A stretch of DNA of 64,000 nt from Agapetus fuscipes (GCA_951799405.1 OX637344.1:3782001-3846000); one strand, 5' to 3'. Numbered from the stretch's first letter, positions 52,771 through 62,221 are shown. A program made the numbers and translations. The notes: a model not told the origin generated them from the sequence alone.

Positions 52771-52796
52771 TATTGATATCCATAATGTAAGGTGTC

Positions 52797-53115
52797 CGGT
52801 CGATAGCTCAGTTGGTAGAGTGCTTGCATTCCATGCCGTGAGCTCGGGTTCGAATCCCACCGAGGGTGTCAGAAATGATTTCCCGTTTAGGTGTTTATTT
52901 TAAACCCCAAAATAAAATACCGGCAAGGTTTACTCAGCCTTCGCAAGAAATGAGTACAAGCTCTCTCGGAAGCTGGGAAACCCCCACTTCAACTGAAGTG
53001 GTTGGTGTAAAGCCGGCTCCCTTATCTCTAAAAATAAAAATGTTCCAATTGCCACATGCGACACTTTTCGGGATAACGCAGGCAAGAAGGTACACTTAAT
53101 GTGTAGCTTAGATTG
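52797..53115 (+). mobile_element. SINE-A copy, full length
   Basis: GTCCGGTCGATAGCTCAGTT, GGGTTCGAATCCCACCGAGG and the end CACTTAATGTGTAGCTTAG. The clearest example of the family together with 55917-56250. Confidence 0.95.
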
Positions 53116-53164
53116 TTATTGATATCCAAAATATGAGGAATTTTTCGGAATAGCGCTTTTGATT

Positions 53165-53423
53165 TCTTCTTCACTTATAGGTTAGTATGCGTCTGACCAC
53201 CCATGCTGTAGAAAATGGTTCACTTTGCCAATGTCACCCCTGTTTCAGAGAAGGTAGGCAGGAGTTACAGGGTGTATGTCCATTTGAGATTTGGTTTTTA
53301 TATTGTAGGTTCATATGCGGCATGTTTAAGCGCGAACTTGTACGTGTCTGCTTGTGAGAATGCATGTAATGTAAACTCCCAATGTTACATATCTTTGCAA
53401 CTTAGATTACATTAGATTAGATC
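53165..53423 (+). repeat. RTE-tail copy, full length
   Basis: TTCACTTATAGGTTAGTATG to TTTGCAACTTAGATTACATT. Confidence 0.93.
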
Positions 53424-53795
53424 AGTCGCGCCGCTCGCGCTGCCCCTAATCCAGGCCTGTATGTGTTAAGGCTGTTGCATTATCTGTATGAAGGCAGGGT
53501 CGGGTTCAGGGGGTAGATTGAGGCTGTGTGGAGAGACCTAGGACCGCAGAGGTGGATAGAAGCTGTAAGCAGCGGTGAGTAGCCTGATCTCGTGACTTAT
53601 TGATGGACAGTAAGCCTAGATGCCTCACATAAAGTCCGGTCCACTGTGCGCTACGTGTGAGCGAACCTTTTCGCCCGGTCTTCATAAATTCTACGATAAC
53701 TGTCTGCAAATCTTACATTATTGAAGAAGAAAATGTAATTCTGTAAGATGTTGATACACATGACAGTGTATTTCGTATGTTTTGATGGGATTAGT
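53424..53795. other. unclassified GC-richer patch
   Basis: 53424-53690 has higher GC than its surroundings but neither a defensible exon nor a known repeat. Confidence 0.3.
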
Positions 53796-53797
53796 AT

Positions 53798-53841
53798 TCC
53801 TTGATTTATAGTTTGGTATGAGGCTGACCATCCATAGGTCT
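53798..53841 (+). repeat. RTE-tail 5' scrap
   Basis: TTCCTTGATTTATAGTTTGG then GAGGCTGACCATCCATAGG, cut by the next copy. Confidence 0.8.
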
Positions 53842-53842
53842 A

Positions 53843-54093
53843 AAAATCTAAATCTAAGCTGCAAAGATATGTATCATTTGAGATTCATATTAAATGCATT
53901 CCCACAAGCAGACATGCATAATTTCGCGCTTACACATGCTGCATGTGGACCTACAATATAAAAACCCCAATCTCAAATGAACATAAGCCCTGCAACTCTT
54001 GCCGACCTTCCCTGAAGCAGGGGTGACATTGGCAAAGTGAACCATTTTTTACAGTATGGGTGGTCAGCCGCATACCAACCTATCAGCCAAGGA
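53843..54093 (-). repeat. RTE-tail copy, full length
   Basis: Plus strand TAAATCTAAGCTGCAAAGAT to AACCTATCAGCCAAGGAGT. Confidence 0.93.
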
Positions 54094-54137
54094 GTACAAG
54101 CAATTAATACAATCAAATATATAAAACAAACATAGGT

Positions 54138-54618
54138 ACTGTAAAAAAAGGCTAACTTTGCCGATGTTTCACCCCTGTATCAGGGAAGGTCGGCGACAGT
54201 TGCAGGGCTTTTGTTCATTTGAGATTGGGTTTTTCTGTTGTAAGCCCACATGCGGCATGTGTGAGCGTGAATTTTGGATGGCAACTCGTTCGATACACGT
54301 CAATGAAGGGCTCCCGTCAGGCACATTAGCTTCAGTAACCTCGACGTTCTGGGGAGGGTGGGACTTCTTAGAGTCATGCGTTAGCCCCTGATTTGAGGAT
54401 TCTCTTTTTCCTTTCTTGAGAAGAGTAACTTTAGCTGATTAACTTCAACGGGAAGGCCTTCCGCCGCCAAAAAAACATTGCAAGTGAAGTATCACCAAGT
54501 GAAGCGACTCCGCATGAGTTGTATGAACTTGGTGGGTGGAGGTGGGTAAAGTGCCTGCCTGCTTATGGGAATGAATGTTATATGAATCTGAGATGTAATA
54601 TTATATCTTAAATTATAG
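54138..54618 (+). repeat. RTE-tail copy split by Rep-D
   Basis: 54138-54283 (CCCCTGTATCAGGGAAGGTC ... GAGCGTGAATTTTGG) resumes at about 54562 (CTGCTTATGGGAATGAATGT ... TTAAATTATAG). Confidence 0.8.
54284..54560 (+). repeat. Rep-D copy (unclassified, ~280 bases)
   Basis: CATTAGCTTCAGTAACCTCG, CTTAGAGTCATGCGTTAGCC, CGGGAAGGCCTTCCGCC and CCGCATGAGTTGTATGAACT recur in reverse complement at 59400-59690. Confidence 0.8.
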
Positions 54619-54812
54619 TTTCCCAACTCCCGATTCGGCTTGTTCTCTTTTATAGTGAAGGCTTAGTAAGCCTTGCCGGTATTTTGTTTTTGTCTTAGAA
54701 ATAAACACCAAAAACGGGTAATCTTTTCTGACACTCTCGGTGTGATTCGAACCCGAGCTCTCGGTATGGAATGCAAGCACTCAACCAACTAAAATATGAA
54801 CCGGACCAATAA
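54619..54812 (-). mobile_element. SINE-A 5' half
   Basis: Minus strand AGTTGGTTGAGTGCTTGCAT, GGGTTCGAATCACACCGAG and TTACTAAGCCTTCACTATAA. Confidence 0.9.
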
Positions 54813-54914
54813 ATAAATCCCCTAAAAGCATCTCATGTGTTCGTAAGGCCAGGAATCGATTCATAATTTGAAAAAATGAATAAATTCAGAGAAGAAACCT
54901 TACATGCATTACAA

Positions 54915-55091
54915 ATAGGTCGATACCTCAAAGGTAAAACTGGATAAGTTGTAGGTATATTAAACTAACATGGATCTCTTAGATAAATGCACCTTTTTTC
55001 TTATTTTCTACGAGAGACAACATAACAACAGAGTGAAAATCCTGTAGTTTAGAAGTTTGTCATCAGTATTTCCTTATAATTATTTCACTCA
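54915..55091 (-). repeat. Rep-E copy, split by RTE-tail
   Basis: GATACCTCAAAGGTAAAACT, TTAGATAAATGCACCTTTTT, AGAGTGAAAATCCTG. The other end follows the RTE-tail at 55386-55435 (ACTTATCCACGATTTCTCAA). Confidence 0.8.
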
Positions 55092-55385
55092 CTATCTATA
55101 ATCTATAATCTATAATCCATAATCTATAATCTATAATCTATAATCTAAGCTGCAAGGATATGTAAGCATTTAAGGCTCATATGAAATGCATGCCTACAGA
55201 CAGGCACATGTAGGTTCGCGCCTACACATTCTGCATGTGTGCATACAAATAAAGAAAACCTCACATGGACACAAACCTTGCAACTCCTGCCGCCGTTCCC
55301 TGAACCGGGGTGGCATTGGCAAAAGTGAACCGATTTTTACAGCACGGGTGGGTCAGCCTCATACCAACCTATCAGTCAAGGAGCA
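55092..55385 (-). repeat. RTE-tail copy, subtype b, long microsatellite end
   Basis: The 3' end carries about seven TATAATC units; the body is plus-strand CTAAGCTGCAAGGATATG to CCTATCAGTCAAGGAGC. It interrupts a Rep-E copy. Confidence 0.95.
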
Positions 55386-55439
55386 GTTAATTCCAATAAA
55401 ATACTTATCCACGATTTCTCAAATCTAAAATCATTTGTT

Positions 55440-55779
55440 CAGTTTTAGCTTAACGTATACACATAAAATATTAGATGCACATGCGATGATTTCTAATCTC
55501 TCGTTTTATGTTCATTCATAATTCGATTATTTTTTTAACTATAAAACAACATGCTTATCTTTTCAACAGATACAATTTACATATTTGTACAATGCATACT
55601 TGCCTTTACTCGTAGCATTAAAAGTACTAACAAGCTGATCGGGAAGGTAATCATATGTTTGTTCTACTATGTAATTGGTTCCCGTATAGAGATATCTCAG
55701 TAACAACATCTCATTTCAAGTACTTGCTTCGGGCTGTTTAACCAAGATCTAAATTTGTTTCAATGCTCACCAAAAAAAA
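55440..55779. other. no feature recognised
   Basis: Unclassified. Confidence 0.3.
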
Positions 55780-55868
55780 ATATCGCCACCTTAAAGGTTA
55801 AACTGAATAAGAGCCGATTCACTGATTTGAGAAATCGTAGATAAAACATTTCACTGGGTGTTACTTCT
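55780..55868 (-). repeat. Rep-E end
   Basis: CCACCTTAAAGGTTAAACTG and GATTTGAGAAATCGTAGATA. Confidence 0.65.
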
Positions 55869-55916
55869 ATAATCTATAATCTAAGTTGTAAAGATATATT
55901 ATAAAGATAGATATAT

Positions 55917-56250
55917 TATGGTCCGGTCGATAGCTCAGTTGGTAGAGTGCTTGCATTCTACCCCGTGAGCTCGGGTTCGAATCCCACCGAGGGAGGGTGT
56001 CAGAAATGATTTCCTATTTCGGTGTTTATTTCAAACCCCATAATAGAAATACCGGCAAGGTTTACTCAGCCTTCACAAGAAATGAGTACCAGTCCCCTCG
56101 GGAGCTGGGAAACCTCCACTTCAACTGAAGTGGTTGGCGTAAGGCCGGCCCCCTTACCTGTAAAAATAAATAGGTCCAACTCGCCACATGCAACCCCTTC
56201 GGGGATAACGCGGCAAGAAGTTACACTATATGTGTAGCTTAGTTGCGTTT
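55917..56250 (+). mobile_element. SINE-A copy, full length
   Basis: GGTCCGGTCGATAGCTCAGT (A box), TGAGCTCGGGTTCGAATCCC (B box), CCACTTCAACTGAAGTGGTT hairpin, CCCCTTCGGGGATAACGCGG, end GTGTAGCTTAGTTGCGTTTT. A 3' scrap of RTE-tail (55868-55905) lies just upstream. Confidence 0.95.
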
Positions 56251-56284
56251 TTTTAGTTGCGTTTTGCGTTATAACATTTAAGAT

Positions 56285-56575
56285 AATGATGATGATGATT
56301 TTTATAGCGCCGTTTCGTGACCACTGTCACTTCAAGGGCGCTTTCAGGCTTGACGCGGCGGTGAAAAAATGCGTCTTCATTCCCTTCCTAAAGCTCTCGA
56401 TCCCTTCCTTGGCGCGCACTTCAGGAGGTAGATGGTTCCAAGTAGACGGTCCCGCAACGGCAAAAGCGCGGTCTCCAAACACTGTGCTTCTTTTTCTGCA
56501 TTGTGTGCTGACAGATGTAAGAGCACTGTCGGCAGATCGCAGAGTGAGCCCCCTCTCGCTCAGACTCCTCGGTAA
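56285..56575 (-). pseudogene. L2/CR1-like LINE, C-terminal end
   Basis: The minus strand encodes FGDRAFAVAGPSTWNHLPPE then VRAKEGIESFRKGMKTHFFT and AASSLKAPLK followed by a stop. It ends in (ATC)n. FGDRAFAVAGPxxWNxLP is the strongest conserved block at the end of CR1/L2-type ORF2. A different subfamily from 5655 and 12326, but its 3' UTR (TTATAGCGCCGTTTCGTG, plus strand) is similar in layout. Confidence 0.88.
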
Positions 56576-56770
56576 TTCATATTAAATGCAATCCCACAAG
56601 CAGACACGTATAAGTTTTTCGCTTACACATTGCGCAAGTGGACTTATAACATAAAACCCATAATCAAATGAACATAAGCATATCTTACCGACCTTCTTAC
56701 TGACATTGATAAAGTGAACCATTTTTTTCGGTATGGGTGATCAGCCACATACCCACCTATAAGTCAAGGT
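56576..56770 (-). repeat. RTE-tail copy, decayed
   Basis: CATATTAAATGCAATCCCAC to ACCCACCTATAAGTCAAGG on the plus strand. Confidence 0.85.
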
Positions 56771-56804
56771 AACCAAACAATTCTCTTAAATATGAAAGTA
56801 ATAA

Positions 56805-56985
56805 TCATTTATATTGAAGTATACAAAAATTCTAAGCAACAGGATTTTCACCCTTCTTTAGTGTTTTCTCTCGTAGAAAATAGGGAAAAAGGTGCATTTA
56901 TCTGAGCAACCACTGTTAGTTTAATATGTCACTTATTCAGTTTTACCTTTAAGGCATCGATATATTGTGTACCTAATGTAAAACG
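56805..56985 (+). repeat. Rep-E copy
   Basis: CAGGATTTTCACCCTTCTTT, AGTGTTTTCTCTCGTAGAAA, GTGCATTTATCTGAGCAACC, CCTTTAAGGCATCGATAT. Confidence 0.8.
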
Positions 56986-57315
56986 TTAAAAAAAGGTATA
57001 TTATTTGTGATGGACATGCAGATTGCGTATGCAGATTGAAAAGTTAATTTAAATGAACCTGATTTAAAATGTGAACATCAATGGCTGTTAACATCCATAT
57101 CTTTTTTAAATAAAAAAATAAACAGAAGTTGGTAAGAGATTGACCACCCACCCATACTGTTATAAATGTATCTAAACATTTTTGAATTTGGAACTTTTTC
57201 TCGGTAAAAAAACGTCAGTCTTGTTTAAGACCGCCATCCTTAGCAACCAGTAACATAGTATTTGTACGCCTTTTTCCTAGCAAACCGGTCGCCCTCAGTC
57301 GTTAATTTAATAACT
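56986..57315. other. no feature recognised
   Basis: Unclassified. Confidence 0.3.
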
Positions 57316-57495
57316 TTTATGTGTCTGTTTGTGAACATGCATTTAATATGAATTTGAAATGTTATGCAAGGACAGAGTCAAGTGGAGGCACTTGTGTGGA
57401 GGCACTGGCCAGCCCTAGAGGAAAGGCGGCAGGATACAAGACAAGACAAGACAATATATACTCGTTTCTTTGCAACTTATATTATAGACATATTC
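57316..57495 (+). repeat. scrambled RTE-like LINE pieces
   Basis: An RTE-tail scrap (GTGTCTGTTTGTGAACATGC) is followed by an ORF-end scrap (GCAAGGACAGAGTCAAGTGG, GGCGGCAGGATACAAGAC) and another tail end (CTTTGCAACTTATATTATAG). The order is not that of one element. Confidence 0.6.
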
Positions 57496-57562
57496 GGACA
57501 TCAAAAGAGAAGAAAAAAAAAACCTGAATAAGAGTTTAAGGCTTACACGGTCGGCTGATTGC

Positions 57563-57757
57563 TGGAGTGATGTTTTCCGGGATCTGTTGCCGTGGTCTGT
57601 GGGAGCTGGAGCTTTCGAACGTTTCGCCCATTTCTACGATGGGCTTCTTCAGCGTGAAGTAGGATGATGAAGAAGTCTATCGTAGAAATGGGCGAAACGT
57701 TCTGAAGCTCCAGTTCCCACAGACCACGGCAACAGATCCCGGAAAACATCACTCCAG
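57563..57757. mobile_element. hairpin with hammerhead-like centre (Penelope-like)
   Basis: Arm 57563-57650 (CTGGAGTGATGTTTTCCGGG ... GGAGCTGGAGCTTTCGAACG) is the inverse of 57672-57757 with few changes. Each arm includes the CGAAACGTT motif; the minus strand of the left arm reads CTGAAGA, A, GCCCAT...ATGGGC, GAAAC. Confidence 0.75.
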
Positions 57758-57759
57758 CA

Positions 57760-58174
57760 AAATAAACCTGGCTAAATTTTTTGACTCATAAGTACCAAAA
57801 AAATGCAAACGTCGGCATAGTTATGCGTGAATGATTGCCCCACCCTGTTGGAGGGTTTCGCAACATATTCCACAGCCCCGCTGGGCGTTCGTATTTTGCA
57901 GTAAATCCCGCGCTCTTTGTACGAATGAAAAATAACGATAAGCAAATAGGGGCGTAGTTTATGGTTGACCAATGACCATGCTCATAATAAAACAGCGCGG
58001 GCTATCTCTGAATGAGTATGAGGACTGAATACAGATTGAAAATACTGAAATGGGGTATACAAGCTTTGATTTTTTTTTCCATTAAAGATTTTTTTTTCCC
58101 TACAAAAATGAATTTGTTCGATTGCGAAGTCCAGTCAATAGCTCTGTTGTTAAAATGAATTAGTTCCATGCTAA
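57760..58174. other. mostly unclassified
   Basis: 58128-58172 (AGTCCAGTCAATAGCTCTGT) may be a decayed SINE-A head. Confidence 0.35.
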
Positions 58175-58430
58175 AATCTAAATCTAAATCTAAGTTGCAA
58201 AGATATGTATCATTTGAGATTCATATTAAATGCATTCCCACAAGCAGACACGCATAATTTCGCGCTCACACATGCCGCGCGTGGACCTACAATATAAAAA
58301 ACCCAATCTCAAATAAACATAAGCTCTGCAACTCTTGCCGACCTTCCCTGAAACAGGGGTGACATTGGCAAAGTGAACCATTTTTTACAGTATGGGTGGT
58401 CAGCCTCATACCAACTTATAAGTCAAGGAA
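58175..58430 (-). repeat. RTE-tail copy, full length
   Basis: Plus strand AAATCTAAATCTAAGTTGCA to CCAACTTATAAGTCAAGGAA; near-identical to 53843-54093. Confidence 0.95.
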
Positions 58431-58602
58431 ATGCTGTACAAACTGGTTCACTTTACCAATGTCACTTCTGTTTCAAGGAAGGCCGGTGAAAGTTGCATGG
58501 CTTAAGTTCATTTGAGGCTTGTTTTATTTATTTATTGTAAGATACATTCCTTGACTTATGGGTTGGTATGAGGCTGACCACCCATACTGTAAAAAATGGA
58601 AA
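58431..58602 (+). repeat. two RTE-tail fragments
   Basis: 58431-58540 is an internal part (ACAAACTGGTTCACTTTACC ...); 58548-58602 is the 5' end only (TTCCTTGACTTATGGGTTGG ... ACTGTAAAAAATGG). Confidence 0.8.
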
Positions 58603-59034
58603 CACAAAACAAACCTTACAAAAAAATAAATATAAAAGATCAGATTAGTTTAGTATCAAAAACTTGTGTATTTTTATACGTCAATCATTATTTACTTGAG
58701 CTTTATTTGTAAAAGCACACACCATGATATAAACCAGAGATCTTTGACAGAACACGTGTAGGATATGGGATAGGATAGTTTTAAAAATAAAAAAATGTGT
58801 GGATAATTTGAACGAATTCAAAATTAAGTGGATTAAATAATATTATTCTTAAAAAAGCATGCGGTATTTTAAAAATGAAAGTAAAATTGTTAATTTAAAA
58901 AACAAAATTAAAACTTAACTCTCTTACATGTTTGGTTAATAATAATTCAGATATTAAAAGATTTGCATTCAATGCTGGAATTCTAGAATTCGATCCCTCT
59001 TGTGGTTAGTATTTTCGTAAAAGTAAGTTTTGCT
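58603..59034. other. no feature recognised
   Basis: AT-rich. Confidence 0.3.
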
Positions 59035-59044
59035 GGTCTTATTT

Positions 59045-59165
59045 ACATGGGGACAAAAAAAACACCAAAACAGAAAATCACTTATGGCATACTTGGTGGG
59101 AATCAAACCCTGGCCCGGGCATTAAATGCAAGCATTCTACTAACTAAACTATCGATCAGACCAAC
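59045..59165 (-). repeat. SINE-A head, old
   Basis: Minus strand GGTCTGATCGATAGTTTAGT, TGCTTGCATTTAATGCCCGG, GGTTTGATTCCCACCAAG. Confidence 0.75.
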
Positions 59166-59399
59166 TACGCTTGAAATCTTGTGCAATTTTTTAATTAAAA
59201 TACATAGAGAAGATTTGAGTAAGCCTACGTCCAGCAGTAGAACATAAAGCTTGAGGAGGAAGAAGAATACGACATGGTTACAAATATTAGTAGTTATGTT
59301 TGTCTGTGTTGGTGTAAAAATAAGTCTCTCTAGGAATAAATAGACATTTAGGCATATAATTCGCATTTGTACGAGATTGGTTAAATCGAATTTTCTGGT
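59166..59399. other. possible LINE end
   Basis: GCCTACGTCCAGCAGTAGAA followed by GAGGAGGAAGAAGAA is reminiscent of the end of insect LINEs. Not proven. Confidence 0.3.
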
Positions 59400-59690
59400 A
59401 AAACCTAGCCAGGTGGTAGGCACTCTCCCACCACCTCCCACCCAGTTCATACACTCATGCGGAGTTGCTTCACTCGGTGAACAACATTACATTTTTTTTT
59501 CAAGTACCTGAAGGCCTTCCCGATGAAGTTAATCAGCTGGTGTGACTCTATTCGTGGAAAAAGAAAAGAAAGTCCTCCAGATCAGGGGCTATTGCATGAC
59601 TCTAAGGAACCCCCCCTCCCCAGAATTTCGATGTTACTGAAGCTAATGTACCTGACGGGAAAGCCTCCTTGACGGGTATTTGTAGCGATT
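59400..59690 (-). repeat. Rep-D copy
   Basis: TCATACACTCATGCGGAGTT, GAAGGCCTTCCCGATGAAG, GGGGCTATTGCATGACTCTA, GAAGCTAATGTACCTGACGG; inverse of 54284-54560. Confidence 0.8.
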
Positions 59691-59865
59691 CTCTATATTT
59701 CGAGACTTATCTTTATTTTTAGTATAAAATAAGGACCGATATTCCATGTAGCTTTAAAAATATCTCAGCCGTTAAACTATACAGTGCAAATGTAACTCTA
59801 AGCCGATTGTGTTCAAATAAATTGAGTAAAATAAATAAACCGCAGTTGTTATTAAATATAACACA

Positions 59866-59910
59866 ACAATATTTAGTCTTTAACCCCATCCTTCTTCAGA
59901 TAGTAGTGCA
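59866..59910 (-). repeat. degenerate copy of the transporter exon end
   Basis: ACAATATTTAGTCTTTAACC then CCATCCTTCTTCAGATAGTA aligns with 60422-60475 (ACAATATGTTATTTAGTATT, CCATCCTCCTTCAGGGTAGA), that is, with the last codons and donor of the exon. The donor GT and the reading frame are lost. Confidence 0.5.
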
Positions 59911-59949
59911 TTTTAGTCGGGTCGCACTTACTTTTTTTACGCAAATAAT

Positions 59950-60240
59950 TTCTTGGGCTGTATCAGAGGCAAAGATCCAGGCCCTCTATTCACTTCACTG
60001 CTCTTCGTGGAGGTCTTTCAGGCCGGGATGGTACCTTCTAATGGGGCACTCCTCTACTATGCGCTGGACAGACTGGTTCTCCGCCCCACAGTCACACCCT
60101 TGGAGATTAATCCCCATCAAGGAGTTGAAACGACCTTGCTCTGTGCGGTCTCTATTTAAGGTCGTCCCCAGTCCTCTCCGAAGATGAACCCTGAGATCTT
60201 CTGGTTTGGCAGAGTGATCAGATCTTGGTTTTTAAACATT
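59950..60240 (-). pseudogene. LINE ORF2 C-terminal fragment with CCHC-like motif
   Basis: The minus strand encodes LGTTLNRDRTEQGRFNSLMG then GCDCGAENQSVQRIVEECPI and RRYHPGLKDLH. CxCG...QxxxHIVxECP is the zinc-binding block behind the RNase H of several arthropod non-LTR elements. A third LINE lineage. Confidence 0.7.
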
Positions 60241-60443
60241 TTTTGGACTCCGTCACAAGACAAGGGTACGATAGGTGGCTGAAAAGAATCGTTCAATGGT
60301 GACCCAGGATGTGTAATCGGGAAGTAGGGAGACTAAAACTGAAGTGGAAGGGAATTGTGGTCTAGGGATGGCTGAGCACAGCAGTTGGAAAGATTGGAGG
60401 AGGTCTCTTGAAGGAGTATAACAATATGTTATTTAGTATTTAC

Positions 60444-60612
60444 CCCCATCCTCCTTCAGGGTAGAAGTGCTGTCTGATGGCCATGGGGTCCACGTCCCGC
60501 CTGCGCAGAGCGGGCACAGTCCTGTGCAGCGCGCGCAGCTCCCTCTCGCACATTGCGGTGCCCACCCAGTTGGGCTCCTCCTCGGCGTCTGCGCGGGCCA
60601 CGCTCGCAACAT
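60444..60612 (-). CDS. monocarboxylate transporter exon (N-terminal tail and signature)
   Basis: 169 bases. Acceptor TTCTCCTTCTCCCACAG ends at 60613, donor GTAAAT starts at 60443. After two bases completing a codon it encodes VASVARADAEEEPNWVGTAM, CERELRALHRTVPALRRRDV, DPMAIRQHFYPEGGW and two bases of a Gly codon. EGGWG(W) is the conserved [D/E]GG[W/F]GW signature that stands at the start of helix 1 in SLC16 transporters; the W is supplied by exon 29746-29867. GC is far above the surroundings. The start codon may be the Met of AMCEREL or lie further upstream. Its 5' 48 bases and the acceptor are tandemly triplicated. Confidence 0.87.
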
Positions 60613-61003
60613 CTGTGGGAGAAGGAGAACAATGTGTTAAAAATGGCAGATGGAAATTGTGTCGGGCAGGCTGCATCCGGAGCGGATTCACAGTAATCCT
60701 AAGATTTGTCCACCCAGTTGGGCTCCTCCTCGGCGTCTGCGCGGGCCACGCTCGCAACATCTGTGGGAGAAGGAGAACAATGGGTTAAAAACGGCAGATG
60801 GAAACTGTGTCGGGCAGGCTGCATCCGGAGCGGATTCACAGTAATCCTAAGATTTGTCCACCCAGTTGGGCTCCTCCTCGGCGTCAGCGCTGTAAATACT
60901 CGCAACAGATGGAGAACAAGAACAATGTGTTAAAAAACGGCAGATGGACCAAGTGTCGGGCAGGCTGCATCCGGAGCGGATTTCCAGTAATCCTAAGACT
61001 AAA
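60565..61003. repeat. 148-bp tandem repeat, three units, covering an exon start
   Basis: Units begin CCCAGTTGGGCTCCTCCTCG at 60565, 60713 and 60861 (period exactly 148). Each unit has, on the minus strand, intron sequence, a splice acceptor and the first 48 bases of the exon. Unit 1 is the real exon start. Unit 2 keeps an identical acceptor. In unit 3 that acceptor is changed but ATTTACAG creates another. Confidence 0.93.
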
Positions 61004-61019
61004 AAAAACATCAACTTTG

Positions 61020-61150
61020 GCCGGTGCGTTGTCTAGTGGTAACGCATCGAACTCGTAAATGAAAGTTGTGGGTTCGACCGTTCGGTGGAGCATAAAAAAT
61101 GACATTTATATTTTCAAATTTGCTCTTTGTTGGGTCGGAAAATTAATTCA
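61020..61150 (+). mobile_element. SINE-B 5' half
   Basis: GGCCGGTGCGTTGTCTAGTG, CTCGTAAATGAAAGTTGTGG, GTTCGACCGTTCGGTGGAGC, CTCTTTGTTGGGTCGGAAAA. Confidence 0.8.
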
Positions 61151-61154
61151 TAAG

Positions 61155-61305
61155 TGCATGCCCACAAATAGACACGTGTGAATTCACGCTTACAATTGCT
61201 GCATGTGTAATTAGAAATTGAAATCCAAATCTCAAATGAACAAAAGACCTGCAACTTTGGCCGACATTCCCCGAAACATGGGTAATCAGCCGCATACCAC
61301 CTGAG
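61155..61305 (-). repeat. RTE-tail copy, partial
   Basis: GCATGCCCACAAATAGACAC to CATGGGTAATCAGCCGCATA on the plus strand. Confidence 0.8.
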
Positions 61306-61364
61306 ATTAAAAAAAAAGAATGCATGCCAGTAAACATTGACTTACTCCGCTCTGATTCAGAAAC

Positions 61365-61518
61365 CTATATTAATATAGGTAAGGTTGGCCTTACGCATAC
61401 CTCTTCAATCGAAATGAACACCGAAAAGGGAAAGCATTTCTGACACCCTCGATGGGATTCGAATCCGAGCTATCGCATGAATTTCAAGCGCTCTACCAAC
61501 TGAACTGTCGACCGGACC
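61365..61518 (-). mobile_element. SINE-A copy with internal deletion
   Basis: Minus strand GTCCGGTCGACAGTTCAGTT, GGATTCGAATCCCATCGAGG, CAGAAATGCTTTCCC, CCAACCTTACC. Confidence 0.85.
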
Positions 61519-61911
61519 AAAGTTAAAAAGTTTAGAAGTAAAGTTAAAAAATGTTAAATGTGCTTAGCTTGAGTTATGAAAAGCATATCATAGATGCTCA
61601 TACCCAAGCCAGGGATTCTTATCAAATCTAAAACCACATCAATATGTCAGGAATACGTTGTGTATTCAGCAGGATTTTCACAGTCGGTGGACCGCAGCTT
61701 ACTCCGTATTATTTAGAATTTGGTTCGTGCCGAGAAAACAAAACATGCACTCAGTGTTGTCTTCGGGAACCACCCGAACTGCATCTGTCTGAAGTAGAAA
61801 AATACACGTTTCAACTCAACCGTAGAGTATTATCAAGAATTTTTTTTCCCAAATGAATGTTATGATTTTTATTTTCAATAGATTTGTGACGAGGAATGTT
61901 ATTAACCAACC
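61519..61911. other. no feature recognised
   Basis: A plus-strand 70-codon Cys-containing frame (61644-61856, SCRENKTCTQCCLREPPEL) is unknown and may be chance. Confidence 0.3.
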
Positions 61912-62215
61912 TGCGGACCGGTCCGCAGTCCAGTGGCAACACTTCGGACTCGTAAAATGGAAGGTTGTGGATTCGGATCCCGGCGGAGCCCAAAAAATAT
62001 ACCATTTATATTTCGAATGTGCTCGTCGCTGAGTTGAAAAATTCATAAACCTTTACCAAAGACCGGTCACTGAAAGGTCCATCCAACCTTACAGCAACTG
62101 GGTCTTGCTTGAGAATTGGCGCTTTCTACAGTGACGACCAAGCTCGCAGAGGGCTCTTGAGTTGTGATACACACAAAAACAGCGCTCACCAAATAAATCA
62201 TCCTAATATTATTAT
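61912..62215 (+). mobile_element. SINE-B copy, type B tail, full length
   Basis: GCGGACCGGTCCGCAGTCCA, GTGGATTCGGATCCCGGCGG, CTTTACCAAAGACCGGTCAC, GCTCACCAAATAAATCATCC and TAATATTATTAT. It is nearly the mirror of 44038-44330. Confidence 0.93.
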
Positions 62216-62221
62216 ATTACA

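Larger units (their letters stand above)
29868..60443 (-). other. 30.6-kb transporter intron
   Basis: Donor GTAAAT at 60443-60438 and acceptor TTTTTTCTAG ending at 29868. Phase 2 on both sides. All repeat features between these points are intronic for this gene. Confidence 0.8.

Noticed and set aside
53424..53700. Possible host exon in the GC-richer patch
   Set aside because: No acceptor/donor pair frames an open reading frame that I can relate to a protein family.
55917..55990. Functional tRNA genes at SINE-A and SINE-B heads
   Set aside because: A and B boxes are present but the acceptor stem does not close and every case continues into the same SINE body.
59002..59247. 81-codon plus-strand ORF
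   Set aside because: Most of it is antisense to an old SINE-A head.
60477..61058. Plus-strand ORFs across the 148-base repeats
   Set aside because: They are the antisense of the transporter exon and its repeats; open frames there come from the high GC content.
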